Shown here in pieces: positions 55,121-63,489 of a DNA stretch of 64,000 nucleotides (positions are counted from its first letter, which is position 1; each line of letters starts with the position of its first letter). The notes under the pieces were generated by a model. That model had not been told where the DNA came from, did not search any database, and saw only the letters and a list, made by a program, of their open reading frames with translations. The stretch comes from JBOGVZ01 sp050692985 (GTDB lineage: Bacteria > Actinomycetota > UBA4738 > CALAEC01), in assembly GCA_050692985.1 (NCBI GenBank), contig JBOGVZ010000034.1:11165-75164 (forward strand), read 5' to 3'. Both the position numbers and the translations under genes were made by a program.

Positions 55121-56559
55121 CGTCGGGGCGCCGGGGCGGCGCATCAGCCAGGGCCGTGGCCGCCGAGGTGGTCCGGCGAGTCGCCGAGGAGGACGCCTAC
55201 TCGAACCGCCTCCTCCCCGCGCTGCTGAAGCGCTCCGGCCTGTCCTCGCGGGACCGTGGCCTCGCGGTGGAGCTGGCCATGGGAACCCTCCGCCGGCTCC
55301 CGGCCATCGACCACGCCCTGTCGAGCGCTGTGGCCCGGCCGTTGGGGGAAGCGTCGCCCGAGGCGCGGGCGGCCCTTCGGGTGGGGGCGTACCAGCTGCT
55401 GTTCACCCGCATCCCCGACCACGCCGCGGTTGCGGAGAGCGTCGCCCTGGTGAACCGGCCCGGCCGCGGCTTCGTGAACGCGGTGCTCAGGCGGCTGGCC
55501 CGCCATCCCCCCCGGTGGCCCGACGGGCCCGACGATGCGGCGGTGGCCATCCGGAGCGGCCTGGCACCGTGGGCCGTGGCCGAGCTCCGGACGCTCCTGG
55601 GGGAGGGGGGGTCCGGGGGGGTAGCTCGCCAGGAGCGGGATCGCGCCGACCAGGACAGCGAGCGAACCCCCCGGTGGGAGGGGGGGTCCGGGGGGGTAGC
55701 TCGCCAGGAGCGGGATCGCCCCGGCCGGGACAGCGAGCGAACCCCCCAGTGGGAGGTCGAGGAGGCCGCGGTGGCGCTGGCGGGGCCGGCGCCGCTGACG
55801 ATCCGGACGAATCCCTGCCGGGTCACCACCGAGGACCTGGAAGCGGCCCTGCGAGCCGGGGGCCACGAGCCGGAAGCGGGGAGGCTCCACCCGGGGTGCC
55901 TCCGGCTGGCTCGAGGTTCGCCGGCCGCGCTCCCCGGCTTCGCCGAAGGGTGGTTCGCGGTTCAGGACGAGGCCTCGGCGTGGGTGGTGGACGTGCTCGA
56001 CCCCCGGCCCGGCGACCTGGTCCTCGACGCCTGCGCGGGACCGGGGGGCAAGGCCGGGGACATCGCCTGCCGGGCCGGGGCGGTCGTGGCCGGTGACCTG
56101 TCCGAGGGCCGGGCCCGACTGGTCGGCCAGGCCGCCGCCCGGCTGGGGGTCACCGCCCGCGTCCTGGTGAGCGACGCGGCCCGTCCGGCCGTCGGGGAAG
56201 GGTTCGACCGGGTGCTGGTGGACGCCCCCTGCTCGGGCATCGGGTCGGCCCGCCGCCGGCCCGAGCTGCTGTGGCGGCCGCTCCGGTCCCGGCTGTCGGG
56301 CCTGGCCCGGCTCCAGGTCCGGTTGGCGGCCGGGGCGGCGTCGGTGCTGCGGCCGGGGGGCGTGCTGGTGTACTCGGTGTGCACGTTCCCTCGGGCCGAG
56401 ACCGATGCGGTCTGCGACGCCCTGCTGGGGAAGGCTCCCCACCTCAGCCCCGACCCCTTCCCCGGCCCGGATGGCGAGCTCGTCGAGCGGGCCCGCCTGT
56501 GGCCGCACCGGCACGGCACCGATGGGATGTTCGTGGCTCGGTTCATCCGCGCTCGCTAG
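55117..56559 (+). CDS. rsmB: 16S rRNA (cytosine-967-C5)-methyltransferase with in-frame repeat insertion
   Basis: 480-residue RsmB/Sun: an N-terminal NusB-like RNA-binding domain followed by an AdoMet methyltransferase. The SAM site is in LVLDACAGPGGKAGDIA, the catalytic cysteines in VDAPCSGIG and YSVCTFPR. CTG 55117 lies 6 nt after GGAGGG and overlaps the fmt stop as CTGA. It gives the N terminus SARAVAAEVVRRVAEEDAY that the family requires; GTG 55156 would remove part of helix 1. At about residues 163-213, between the domains, two 25-residue copies of GGSGGVARQERDR...DSERTP come from tandem 75-bp repeats. Confidence 0.92.
   Translation: MTSGRRGGASARAVAAEVVRRVAEEDAYSNRLLPALLKRSGLSSRDRGLAVELAMGTLRRLPAIDHALSSAVARPLGEASPEARAALRVGAYQLLFTRIPDHAAVAESVALVNRPGRGFVNAVLRRLARHPPRWPDGPDDAAVAIRSGLAPWAVAELRTLLGEGGSGGVARQERDRADQDSERTPRWEGGSGGVARQERDRPGRDSERTPQWEVEEAAVALAGPAPLTIRTNPCRVTTEDLEAALRAGGHEPEAGRLHPGCLRLARGSPAALPGFAEGWFAVQDEASAWVVDVLDPRPGDLVLDACAGPGGKAGDIACRAGAVVAGDLSEGRARLVGQAAARLGVTARVLVSDAARPAVGEGFDRVLVDAPCSGIGSARRRPELLWRPLRSRLSGLARLQVRLAAGAASVLRPGGVLVYSVCTFPRAETDAVCDALLGKAPHLSPDPFPGPDGELVERARLWPHRHGTDGMFVARFIRAR
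55605..55755 (+). repeat. Two tandem 75-bp palindromic repeats inside rsmB
   Basis: GTCCGGGGGGGTAGCTCGCC occurs at 55611 and again at 55686, an exact 75-nt period. Each unit ends CAGCGAGCGAACCCCCC. The two units differ at only a few positions. 75 is a multiple of 3 and the frame read avoids the TAG in TAGCTCGCC, so the gene stays open. Confidence 0.9.
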
Positions 56560-56562
56560 AAT
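56557..56562 (+). promoter_or_regulatory. -10 box, leaderless promoter of rpe
   Basis: TAGAAT overlaps the rsmB stop codon TAG; 9-nt spacer, ATG 56572. Confidence 0.5.
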
Positions 56563-56571
56563 CCGCGAGAC

Positions 56572-57237
56572 ATGGCCCCCGCCAAGATCGCCGCCTCCAT
56601 CCTGTCCGCGGACTTCTCCCGGCTCGGCGAGGAGGTCAAGGCCGTGGAGCGGTACGCCGACATGATCCACGTCGACGTGATGGACGCGCACTTCGTACCG
56701 CCGCTGACCATCGGCCCCGTGGTGGTGGAGTCGCTGCGCCCGGTGACCGACCTGCCGCTGCACTGCCACCTGATGGTCGAGCGGCCCCAGGGGCTGTTCG
56801 AGGACCTGGCCCGGGCCGGGACGAACATGGTGACGTGCCACGTCGAGGCGGTCTCCGACCCGCGGCCGGTGATCGAGCGCGCCCACGAGCTGGGGTTCCG
56901 GGCCGGGCTGGCGGTGAATCCGGAGACCCCGGTCGAGGCCGTGTTCCCCCACCTCGACCATCTCCAGAACGTGATCGTGATGACCCTGGCGAAGACCGGG
57001 TGGGCCGGGCAGCCGTTCGAGGAGGCCGCACTGCCGAAGGTCGAGGCCCTGCGAGCGGAGATCGACCGCCGCGGCCTCGAGGTGGACCTGGAGTGTGACG
57101 GGGGCATCAACGAGGAATCCGGCCGCCGGTGCCTGGCCGCCGGCGCCACCATGCTGGCCGCAGCCTCGTCCATCTTCAAGGCGCCCGACCCCGCCGAGGC
57201 AGCCCGACGCCTGGCCGACGTGGCTCGGGCGGGCTGA
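56572..57237 (+). CDS. rpe: Ribulose-phosphate 3-epimerase
   Basis: 221-residue TIM barrel of the pentose phosphate pathway, interconverting ribulose 5-phosphate and xylulose 5-phosphate. It shows KIAASILSADFSRLGEEV, the metal/catalytic segments IHVDVMDAHFVPPLTIGP and LHCHLMVE, and ECDGGINEES. Thr replaces Asn in the usual (T/P)NLT(I/F)G loop (PPLTIGP). It supplies ribulose 5-phosphate, which RibBA downstream uses, and it commonly precedes rib genes. Confidence 0.95.
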   Translation: MAPAKIAASILSADFSRLGEEVKAVERYADMIHVDVMDAHFVPPLTIGPVVVESLRPVTDLPLHCHLMVERPQGLFEDLARAGTNMVTCHVEAVSDPRPVIERAHELGFRAGLAVNPETPVEAVFPHLDHLQNVIVMTLAKTGWAGQPFEEAALPKVEALRAEIDRRGLEVDLECDGGINEESGRRCLAAGATMLAAASSIFKAPDPAEAARRLADVARAG

Positions 57238-57238
57238 C

Positions 57239-58168
57239 GTGGGCGAGCCGGTCCTGGTCGTCGACGACGACCCCGATATCGCCCGGTTCATCGAGGTCAA
57301 CCTGTCGACCCACGGCTTCGACGTCCACACGGCGTCCGATGGGGTCGAGGCCCTCCAGATGGCCCTGGACCTGCGGCCGGCCCTGGCCCTGGTCGATGTG
57401 ATGATGCCGCGCATGGATGGCTTCCAGCTGGTCCAGCGCCTCCGCGCGGACCCCCGTACCGCCGGCCTCCCGATCATCATGCTCACGGCCAAGGCCCTGA
57501 CGGCCGACAAGATCCTCGGTCTGACCGCGGGGGCGGACGACTACATCATCAAGCCGTTCGATCCGCTGGAGCTGGTGGCTCGGGTGAAGGGGACGCTGCA
57601 CCGGGCCCAGGTGATGCGAGCGGCATCACCGCTCACGGGGCTCCCGGGTAACGTGCAGATCCAGGACCAGCTCCAGCGCCTGGTGTCCTCCGGGGAGCCG
57701 TTCGCCCTGCTGTACGGGGACCTGGACAACTTCAAGGCCTACAACGACCACTACGGATTCCTCCGGGGTGACGAGGCCCTTCGGTTCGCCGCCGGGTGCA
57801 TCCAGAACGCCGCCCTGAGGATCGCCGAAGGGCGAGCCTTCGTGGGACACCTCGGCGGCGACGACTTCGTGGTGACCTGCCCTCCGGAGGTCGCCGAGGA
57901 GCTGTGCCGGGCCATCGTGGCCGGGTTCGACGAGCAGGTCCGGCACCTGTACGACCCACGGGACGCCGAGCGTGGGTTCATCGAGGTGACGAACCGCCAG
58001 CAGGAGCCCCAGCGCTTCCCGCTGCTGTCGCTGTCGATCGGGGTGGCCACGAGCGAGCGGCGGCCCTTCTCTCACCCCGGCGAGGCGGTGACCGTGGCCA
58101 CGGAGATGAAGGAGTACGCCAAGCGCGAGCCGGGTTCCTCCTACCGGATCGACCGCCGCTCCGTCTGA
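57239..58168 (+). CDS. Response regulator with GGDEF-like domain
   Basis: 309 residues. The receiver domain has VLVVDDDPD, the phospho-acceptor Asp in LVDVMMPRMDG and the Lys in YIIKPFDPLEL. A linker with SPLTGLPGNVQIQDQL leads into a GGDEF domain with LLYGDLDNFKAYNDHYGFLRGD and the active-site motif HLGGDDF (GGDDF rather than GGDEF or GGEEF). This is close enough for cyclic di-GMP synthesis, though not proven. There is no clear RxxD inhibitory site before the GGDDF. GTG 57239 lies 1 nt after rpe. Its kinase is unknown. Confidence 0.88.
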   Translation: MGEPVLVVDDDPDIARFIEVNLSTHGFDVHTASDGVEALQMALDLRPALALVDVMMPRMDGFQLVQRLRADPRTAGLPIIMLTAKALTADKILGLTAGADDYIIKPFDPLELVARVKGTLHRAQVMRAASPLTGLPGNVQIQDQLQRLVSSGEPFALLYGDLDNFKAYNDHYGFLRGDEALRFAAGCIQNAALRIAEGRAFVGHLGGDDFVVTCPPEVAEELCRAIVAGFDEQVRHLYDPRDAERGFIEVTNRQQEPQRFPLLSLSIGVATSERRPFSHPGEAVTVATEMKEYAKREPGSSYRIDRRSV

Positions 58169-58181
58169 GCGCGTCGGGGCT

Positions 58182-58187
58182 TATACT
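58182..58187 (+). promoter_or_regulatory. -10 box of the rib operon
   Basis: TATACT, predicting transcription from about 58194, just before the FMN riboswitch. Confidence 0.5.
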
Positions 58188-58208
58188 CGTGGTTGAAGCG
58201 ACATATTC

Positions 58209-58330
58209 GTCTTCGGGGCGGGGTGGAACTCCCCACCGGCGGTGACAGTCCGCGACCCCCTGAGAGCCGCTCAGGGGTGGACCCGGTGAGATTCCGGGAC
58301 CGACGGTGACAGTCCGGATGGGAGAAGGCG
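58209..58330 (+). promoter_or_regulatory. FMN riboswitch (RFN element)
   Basis: The conserved 5' part CGGGGTGGAACTCCCCACC, with GGCGGTGACAGTCCGCGA next and, after a variable hairpin (CCCCTGAGAGCCGCTCAGGGG, split here), the 3' part CCGACGGTGACAGTCCGGAT and GGGAGAAGG are all diagnostic of RFN. FMN binding normally turns down rib expression. Downstream, CCTC GTTC GAGG (58372-58383) folds a short hairpin over the GAGGA ribosome site of ribD, which suggests translational control. The mode is inferred. Confidence 0.93.
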
Positions 58331-58388
58331 AAGCCGCGGCGGCCCACGTCGCCGCGCCTCCGCGCCCCCGCCTCGTTCGAGGAACGCC

Positions 58389-59489
58389 ATGGACGACGAG
58401 CACATGCGCAGGGCGCTGGAGCTGGCCGAGCGAGGGCGCGGCCTCACCTCCCCCAACCCCATGGTCGGGGCCGTCGTGGCGGCGGACGGCCGGGTGGTGG
58501 GGGAGGGATGGCACCGCGGTCCCGGCCACCCCCACGCCGAGGTGGTGGCCCTGGAGGCCGCCGGGGAACGGGCGCACGGCGCCACCCTGTTCGTGACGCT
58601 GGAGCCCTGCAACCACTTCGGGCGGACCCCTCCGTGCGCACCCAGGGTCATCGAGGCGGGCGTGGCGCGCGTGGTGGCCGGCACCCGCGATCCCAACGCC
58701 CTGGTCGACGGCGAGGGATTCGCCGCGCTCCGGCGGGCCGGCGTCGACGTGGACGTGGGCACCCTAGCGGAGGAGGCCGCCCTCCTGAACGAGGCCTTCT
58801 TCAAGCAGGCCCGGACCGGAATGCCGCTGGTCACGCTCAAGATGGCCGCGTCCATGGATGGGAAGGCGGCCGCCACGGACGGCACCTCGAAGTGGATCAC
58901 CGGGGAGGAAGCCCGGGCCGAGGTCCACCGGATGCGTGCGGCCGCGGACGCCATCCTGGTCGGAGCGGGGACGGCCCTCCGCGACGATCCCTCGCTCACC
59001 TGCCGTGACCCCGGCTACCGGGGCAGCCCCAAGCTGCGGGTGGTCGTGGACGGGCGAGGGATCGTGCCCGAGACCCACGCCGTGTTCGCCGACGGGCTGG
59101 CACCCACGATGGTTGCCACCACCGAGGGGGCGCCCGAGGAGCGCAGGCGGGCCTGGGCCGCGGCCGGGGCCGACGTGGTCGTGCTCGATGACGACGGCTC
59201 GTCGTTGATCCCCCTGCCGGAGCTGTTCGCCGAGCTGGGCAAGCGCGAGGTCCAGCACGTGTTGATGGAGGGGGGCCCCACCCTGGCGTGGGATGCCGTG
59301 CGCGAAGGGCTGGTGGACCGCGTGGTCCTGTTCTTCGCTCCCATCCTGGTGGGCGGGCAGGGCGCCCCCAGCGTGCTGATGGGCGGCGGCACCCCCACGA
59401 TCGGTGCGGCGCTGCCGCTGGACATCGAGGACGTGCAACGGGTGGGACGAGACCTGAAGGTGGTGGCCCGTGTTCACCGGGATCGTTGA
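58389..59489 (+). CDS. ribD: Bifunctional riboflavin deaminase/reductase
   Basis: 366 residues. The N-terminal cytidine-deaminase-like zinc domain has HPHAEVVAL and TLEPCNHFGRTPPC (His and two Cys ligands). The C-terminal reductase domain has TLKMAASMDGKAA, GAGTALRDDPSLTCR and LMEGGPTLAWDAV. It performs steps 2 and 3 of riboflavin synthesis. ATG 58389 follows GAGGA. First gene after the riboswitch. Confidence 0.96.
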   Translation: MDDEHMRRALELAERGRGLTSPNPMVGAVVAADGRVVGEGWHRGPGHPHAEVVALEAAGERAHGATLFVTLEPCNHFGRTPPCAPRVIEAGVARVVAGTRDPNALVDGEGFAALRRAGVDVDVGTLAEEAALLNEAFFKQARTGMPLVTLKMAASMDGKAAATDGTSKWITGEEARAEVHRMRAAADAILVGAGTALRDDPSLTCRDPGYRGSPKLRVVVDGRGIVPETHAVFADGLAPTMVATTEGAPEERRRAWAAAGADVVVLDDDGSSLIPLPELFAELGKREVQHVLMEGGPTLAWDAVREGLVDRVVLFFAPILVGGQGAPSVLMGGGTPTIGAALPLDIEDVQRVGRDLKVVARVHRDR

Positions 59490-60051
59490 GGAACGCGGCC
59501 GCGTGCGGTCCCTCGAGGGGGCCCGCCTCGTCGTGGAGTGTCGGACGGTCGCCGGCGACGCTGAGGTGGGGGCCTCGGTTTCGGTGAACGGCGTGTGCCT
59601 CACGGTGGTGGAACGGGGCCCCGAGTCGCTGGCGTTCGACCTGGCCCCGGAGACCGTGGACCGGTCCGGCCTGGGAGCCCTGGCCGCCGGCGATCCGGTG
59701 AACCTGGAGCGGCCGCTCACGCTGGTGTCCCGGCTGGGGGGCCACCTGGTGCAGGGCCACGTGGACGCGGTGGCCACGGTCGAGGCCGTCGATGCGAACG
59801 GCGAGGGGGCCACGATGCGCATCGGTCTCCCCAAAGGCCTGGCCCCGTACGTGGTGCAGCAGGGATCCGTGGCCGTGGACGGCGTGAGCCTCACGGTTGC
59901 CGGGGTGGGGGACGGCCGGTTCTCGGTGGCCCTCATCCCCCACACGCTGTCCGCCACCACGCTGGGGAGCCGCGGCCCCGGCGACCACGTCAACCTCGAG
60001 GTCGATGTGCTGGCGAAATACGTCGAGGGATTGGTGAGGAGGGACGGATGA
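59470..60051 (+). CDS. ribE: Riboflavin synthase alpha chain
   Basis: 193 residues with two lumazine-binding repeats. It begins with the invariant MFTGIVEE (start GTG 59470) and has SVNGVCLTVV in the first repeat and AVDGVSLTVAGV in the second. It dismutates lumazine to riboflavin. Its start lies 20 nt inside the end of ribD, and its stop overlaps ribBA (ATGA). Confidence 0.96.
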   Translation: MFTGIVEERGRVRSLEGARLVVECRTVAGDAEVGASVSVNGVCLTVVERGPESLAFDLAPETVDRSGLGALAAGDPVNLERPLTLVSRLGGHLVQGHVDAVATVEAVDANGEGATMRIGLPKGLAPYVVQQGSVAVDGVSLTVAGVGDGRFSVALIPHTLSATTLGSRGPGDHVNLEVDVLAKYVEGLVRRDG

Positions 60052-61325
60052 ACGAGGAGACCCGCGAGGCGGCGACCGCCGAGCTGGATCCGGCGTCGGT
60101 GTTCGCCTCGGTCGAGGACGCGATCGAGGACATCCGGCGAGGCCGCCTGGTGATCGTGGTCGACGACGCCGACCGGGAGAACGAGGGCGACCTGATCATG
60201 GCGGCCGAGATGGTCACCCCGGAGGCCGTGGCCTTCATGGTCCGCCACACCAGCGGCGTGGTGTGCATGCCCGTCGTGGGGGAGCGGCTGGACGAGCTCC
60301 ACATCCCGTTGATGGTGGCCGGGCCACCCGACCTCCAGCGGACCGCGTTCACCGTGTCCGTGGACGTGGTGCACGGCACCACCACCGGGATCTCCGCGGC
60401 GGACCGGGCGGCCACGATCAAGGCGGTGATCGACGCGGCCACCAAGCCGGCCGACCTGATCCGGCCCGGCCACATCTTCCCGCTGCGGTACCGGGAGGGT
60501 GGCGTGCTCAAGCGAGCCGGCCATACCGAGGCCGCGGTGGACCTGGCCCGGCTGGCCGGCATGTACCCCGCCGGGGTGCTGTGCGAGCTGGTGAACGACG
60601 ACGGGACGATGGCCCGACTCCCGGACCTGTCCGTGTTCGCCAAGCGGCACGGCCTGAGGATCATCTCGATCGCGGACCTCATCGCCTTCCGCCGGCGCCG
60701 GGAGAAGCTGGTCCGCCAGGTGGCCGAGGCCACGATCCCCACGATCTACGGCGAGTTCAAGGCTCACGCCTACGAGAGCCTGGTGGACGGCCGGGTCCAC
60801 GTGGCCATGGTGCTCGGCCAGGTCGGCGACGGCCAGCGGATCCTGGTCCGCGTGCACTCCGAGTGCCTGACCGGGGACGTGTTCCACTCGCTGCGGTGCG
60901 ACTGCGGCACCCAGCTGGATGACGCCCTGGGCAAGATCGGCGCCGAGGGCCGCGGCGTCCTGCTGTACATCAAGGGCCACGAGGGCCGGGCCATCGGCCT
61001 GTCCCACAAGCTCCGGGCCTACCGGCTCCAGGAGGACGGGAAGGACACGGTGGAGGCCAACGAGGAGCTGGGCTTCGCCCCGGACCCCCGGGACTACGGC
61101 ATCGGCGCCCAGATCCTCCACGACCTCGGGGTGCGGACGATGCGGCTGCTGACGAACAACCCGGCCAAGCGAGCCGGCCTGGAGGGCTACGGCCTGTCGA
61201 TCGCGGAGCGGGTTCCCCTGGAGACCAGGCCCACCGCGCAGAACCTGGCCTACCTGAAGTCCAAGCGGGAGAAGCTGGGCCACCTCCTGTCGAACCTGGA
61301 GGCGGTGGAGGAGGGGCGCTCGTGA
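60048..61325 (+). CDS. ribBA: DHBP synthase / GTP cyclohydrolase II fusion
   Basis: 425 residues. RibB half: VVDDADRENEGDLIMAAE, HTSGVVCMP and TGISAADRAATI. RibA half: VRVHSECLTGDVFHSLRCDC with the zinc cysteines, EGRGVLLYIKGHEGRAIGL and NNPAKRAGLEGYGL. It makes both precursors of lumazine: DHBP from ribulose 5-phosphate and the pyrimidine from GTP. Both active sites look intact. Confidence 0.97.
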   Translation: MNEETREAATAELDPASVFASVEDAIEDIRRGRLVIVVDDADRENEGDLIMAAEMVTPEAVAFMVRHTSGVVCMPVVGERLDELHIPLMVAGPPDLQRTAFTVSVDVVHGTTTGISAADRAATIKAVIDAATKPADLIRPGHIFPLRYREGGVLKRAGHTEAAVDLARLAGMYPAGVLCELVNDDGTMARLPDLSVFAKRHGLRIISIADLIAFRRRREKLVRQVAEATIPTIYGEFKAHAYESLVDGRVHVAMVLGQVGDGQRILVRVHSECLTGDVFHSLRCDCGTQLDDALGKIGAEGRGVLLYIKGHEGRAIGLSHKLRAYRLQEDGKDTVEANEELGFAPDPRDYGIGAQILHDLGVRTMRLLTNNPAKRAGLEGYGLSIAERVPLETRPTAQNLAYLKSKREKLGHLLSNLEAVEEGRS

Positions 61326-61798
61326 CGGTCCACGAGGGGTCGCTGGAGTCTCGCGGCCGGCGCTTCGCCATCGTGGTGTCGCGGTTCAACGACATCGTCA
61401 CCGCCCGGCTCCTCGATGGGGCCCTGGCGGCCTTCCGCCGGCACGGACTCTCGGACGACGACCTCGAGGTGGCCTGGACCCCCGGAGCGTTCGAGGTGCC
61501 GCTGGCCGCGCTGCGGCTGTCCCGGTCCGGCCAGGTCGACGGCGTGGTGTGCCTGGGCGCGGTGATCCGGGGCGAGACCCCCCACTTCGAGTACGTGGCC
61601 GCCGAGGCGGCCCGGGGGATCCAGCGGGTCGCCCTGGACACCGAGGTGCCGTGCATCTTCGGGATCCTTACGACCGACTCGGTCGAGCAGGCCCTCGACC
61701 GGGCGGGGGGCAAGCACGGGAACAAGGGGTGGGACGCGGCCATGGCGGCCATGGAGATGGCCGGCCTGCTCGACGTCCTGCCGAAAGAGGAGGGATGA
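61322..61798 (+). CDS. ribH: 6,7-dimethyl-8-ribityllumazine synthase
   Basis: 158-residue icosahedral capsid-type enzyme. It has IVVSRFNDIVTARLLDGAL, TPGAFEVPLAALRL, the proton-transfer motif GAVIRGETPHFEYVA and GILTTDSVEQALDRAGGKHGNKG. GTG 61322 overlaps ribBA by 4 nt. The rib operon thus contains the complete pathway to riboflavin. Confidence 0.97.
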   Translation: MTVHEGSLESRGRRFAIVVSRFNDIVTARLLDGALAAFRRHGLSDDDLEVAWTPGAFEVPLAALRLSRSGQVDGVVCLGAVIRGETPHFEYVAAEAARGIQRVALDTEVPCIFGILTTDSVEQALDRAGGKHGNKGWDAAMAAMEMAGLLDVLPKEEG

Positions 61799-61802
61799 TC
61801 CG

Positions 61803-62153
61803 GTGATCGTGGAGAAGCCCTGGGGGAAGGTCACCACGTACGCGCTGAACCAGCCGTCCTCGGTCCGGATCCTCACGATCCAGCCCGGCCAGGAGACCAG
61901 CGAGCACTACCACCAGCTGCGGGACGAGATGTGGGTGGTGCTCGACCCAGGTCTGCGGATCCAGATCGGGAATCGGGAAGTCGACGCCCGCCCCGGCGAG
62001 GAGTTCGTGGTGGCCGCCGAGGAGCCCCACCGGATCACGAACAACGGCACCGGCCGCGGCCGGGTCCTGGAGGTGGCCCACGGCTACACCACCGAGGACG
62101 ACGCCTTCCGGCTCCAGGACGACTACGGGCGACCGCTCGAGCCCCGCTGGTAG
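61803..62153 (+). CDS. Cupin-domain protein (phosphomannose isomerase-like)
   Basis: 116-residue single cupin. The metal-binding motifs are HYHQLRDEMWVVLDPG (His, His, Glu) and PHRITNNG (His). The opening KPWGKVTTYALN and overall pattern match the C-terminal cupin of type II mannose-6-phosphate isomerase / mannose-1-phosphate guanylyltransferase. No nucleotidyltransferase domain is present, so activity is unknown. GTG 61803 is 4 nt after ribH, so it may be transcribed with the rib operon. Confidence 0.85.
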   Translation: MIVEKPWGKVTTYALNQPSSVRILTIQPGQETSEHYHQLRDEMWVVLDPGLRIQIGNREVDARPGEEFVVAAEEPHRITNNGTGRGRVLEVAHGYTTEDDAFRLQDDYGRPLEPRW

Positions 62154-62162
62154 CGCCCTCCC

Positions 62163-63242
62163 CTAGAGGAGGCCGGTTGAGTCGAGGCGGAACGCCGGCC
62201 GGGCCGCCGGCAGACGGCGGATCAGCGTGATCGGGCTCTGCGCCGACAGGTCGTCGTCGGCGTGGGTCATGGCCAGGTGGCTCCGGGGGTCGATGGCGGT
62301 GTGGATCGCCCCCTTCCAGTACAGGTCCTCGAACACCGGCACCAGGGCGGGGTCGAACTGGGTCCCGGCGCTCGTCCGGAGGTGGGCCAGCGCCTCCTGG
62401 ATGGAGGCCGGCTCCCGGTACGGCCGCGAGCAGGTCAGCGCCTCGAACACGTCCACCACCGTGACGATCCGGCCCACCATGGGGATGTCCTCGCCCGCCA
62501 GCCCGTCGGGGTAGCCTCCGCCGTCCCACCGTTCGTGGTGGGCCCGGACCCCGGCGGCGATGGCCCGGAACTCCGGCGATACCGACTCCAGCAGCTCCGC
62601 CCCGATCACCGAGTGCCGGCGCATCTCGGTCCACTCGTCCTCCGTGAGGCGAGCGGGCTTCTGGAGGATGCGTTCGGCGATGGCGGTCTTGCCCAGGTCG
62701 TGGAGGAGGCCGGCCCAGTAGACCGTCCGCTGGGCCTCCTCGCCCATCTCCAGGGCCTGGGCCACGGCCCGGACGTTGTGAGCCACCCGGGTGCAGTGTC
62801 CGCCGGTGGGCTCGTCGCGAAGCTCCACGGTGCTGGCCAGCGTGCTCAGCGTCTTGGCGTGAACCTCGGAGATCTTCTCCAGGAGCCCCTTCACCTGGTC
62901 CAGGCGGTGGCCCAGCATGAGCTGGATCTGCCCGGCCACGCCGCCGATCAACACGAAGGCGGTCCCCCGCGCGACCCAGGAGAAGCTCGGTTGCCCCTCG
63001 CCGGCGGCCACATCGAGTGGCATCCACGGCCCCAGCGCCACCGCCGCCACGATCCCGAACGCCACTCCTCCCGCGCGCCCCTCGAACACGGCGGCCAGCA
63101 GGATCGGCAGGTACATCACGTGCACCGCCGGGCCCCGGGTCCCTCCCGTGAACCACACCAGCGCGACTCCGCCGAGGACCAGCACGGTGAGCAGGACCAG
63201 CAGCAGCAGCCGGAGGGTTCCGGCGGGCTCCCGGCCGTCCAC
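62163..63242 (-). CDS. Membrane HD-GYP domain protein (c-di-GMP phosphodiesterase candidate)
   Basis: 359 residues. Four or five hydrophobic segments fill the first 115 residues. A short coiled helix (VKGLLEKISEVHAKTLSTLA) connects to an HD-GYP domain with the metal motif GLLHDLGKTAI, RRHSVIGAELL, and HHERWDGGGYPDGL, which contains the GYP motif. HD-GYP proteins hydrolyse cyclic di-GMP, so this protein could oppose the GGDEF regulator 4 kb away. The GTG start lacks a clear ribosome site; the frame is open a little further upstream. It converges on the cupin gene. Confidence 0.88.
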   Translation of the reverse strand: MDGREPAGTLRLLLLVLLTVLVLGGVALVWFTGGTRGPAVHVMYLPILLAAVFEGRAGGVAFGIVAAVALGPWMPLDVAAGEGQPSFSWVARGTAFVLIGGVAGQIQLMLGHRLDQVKGLLEKISEVHAKTLSTLASTVELRDEPTGGHCTRVAHNVRAVAQALEMGEEAQRTVYWAGLLHDLGKTAIAERILQKPARLTEDEWTEMRRHSVIGAELLESVSPEFRAIAAGVRAHHERWDGGGYPDGLAGEDIPMVGRIVTVVDVFEALTCSRPYREPASIQEALAHLRTSAGTQFDPALVPVFEDLYWKGAIHTAIDPRSHLAMTHADDDLSAQSPITLIRRLPAARPAFRLDSTGLL

Positions 63243-63489
63243 GAGGGACAGCGGCAGCGGAACGGTTCGGTCGCGGGCGATCGGACGCTCCCTTCGGGCG
63301 TGTGCGGGCGTGCCCCGATAGGCTTGCTCGCATCGTTGAAGGTGTCCAGTCGGACATCCATCGATGGGTGTCGGACATTCGACCGAGGCTCGCGCGGCGG
63401 CCGTTCCAGGGTGTCGCTCCGCGAGGGCCGTGTGCTAGGCTTCCCCGGTTGATCGGCGGGCCGCCGCCGCAGAGCAAGGAGGGTATGGG

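Noticed and set aside
55605..55755. CRISPR-like array in rsmB and at 63748
   Set aside because: Tandem units are contiguous, with no unique spacers, no cas genes and translated in frame in rsmB.
58764..61283. 839-codon minus-strand ORF opposite the rib genes
   Set aside because: Low-complexity His/Gly/Arg/Leu translation; the plus strand holds four canonical riboflavin genes.
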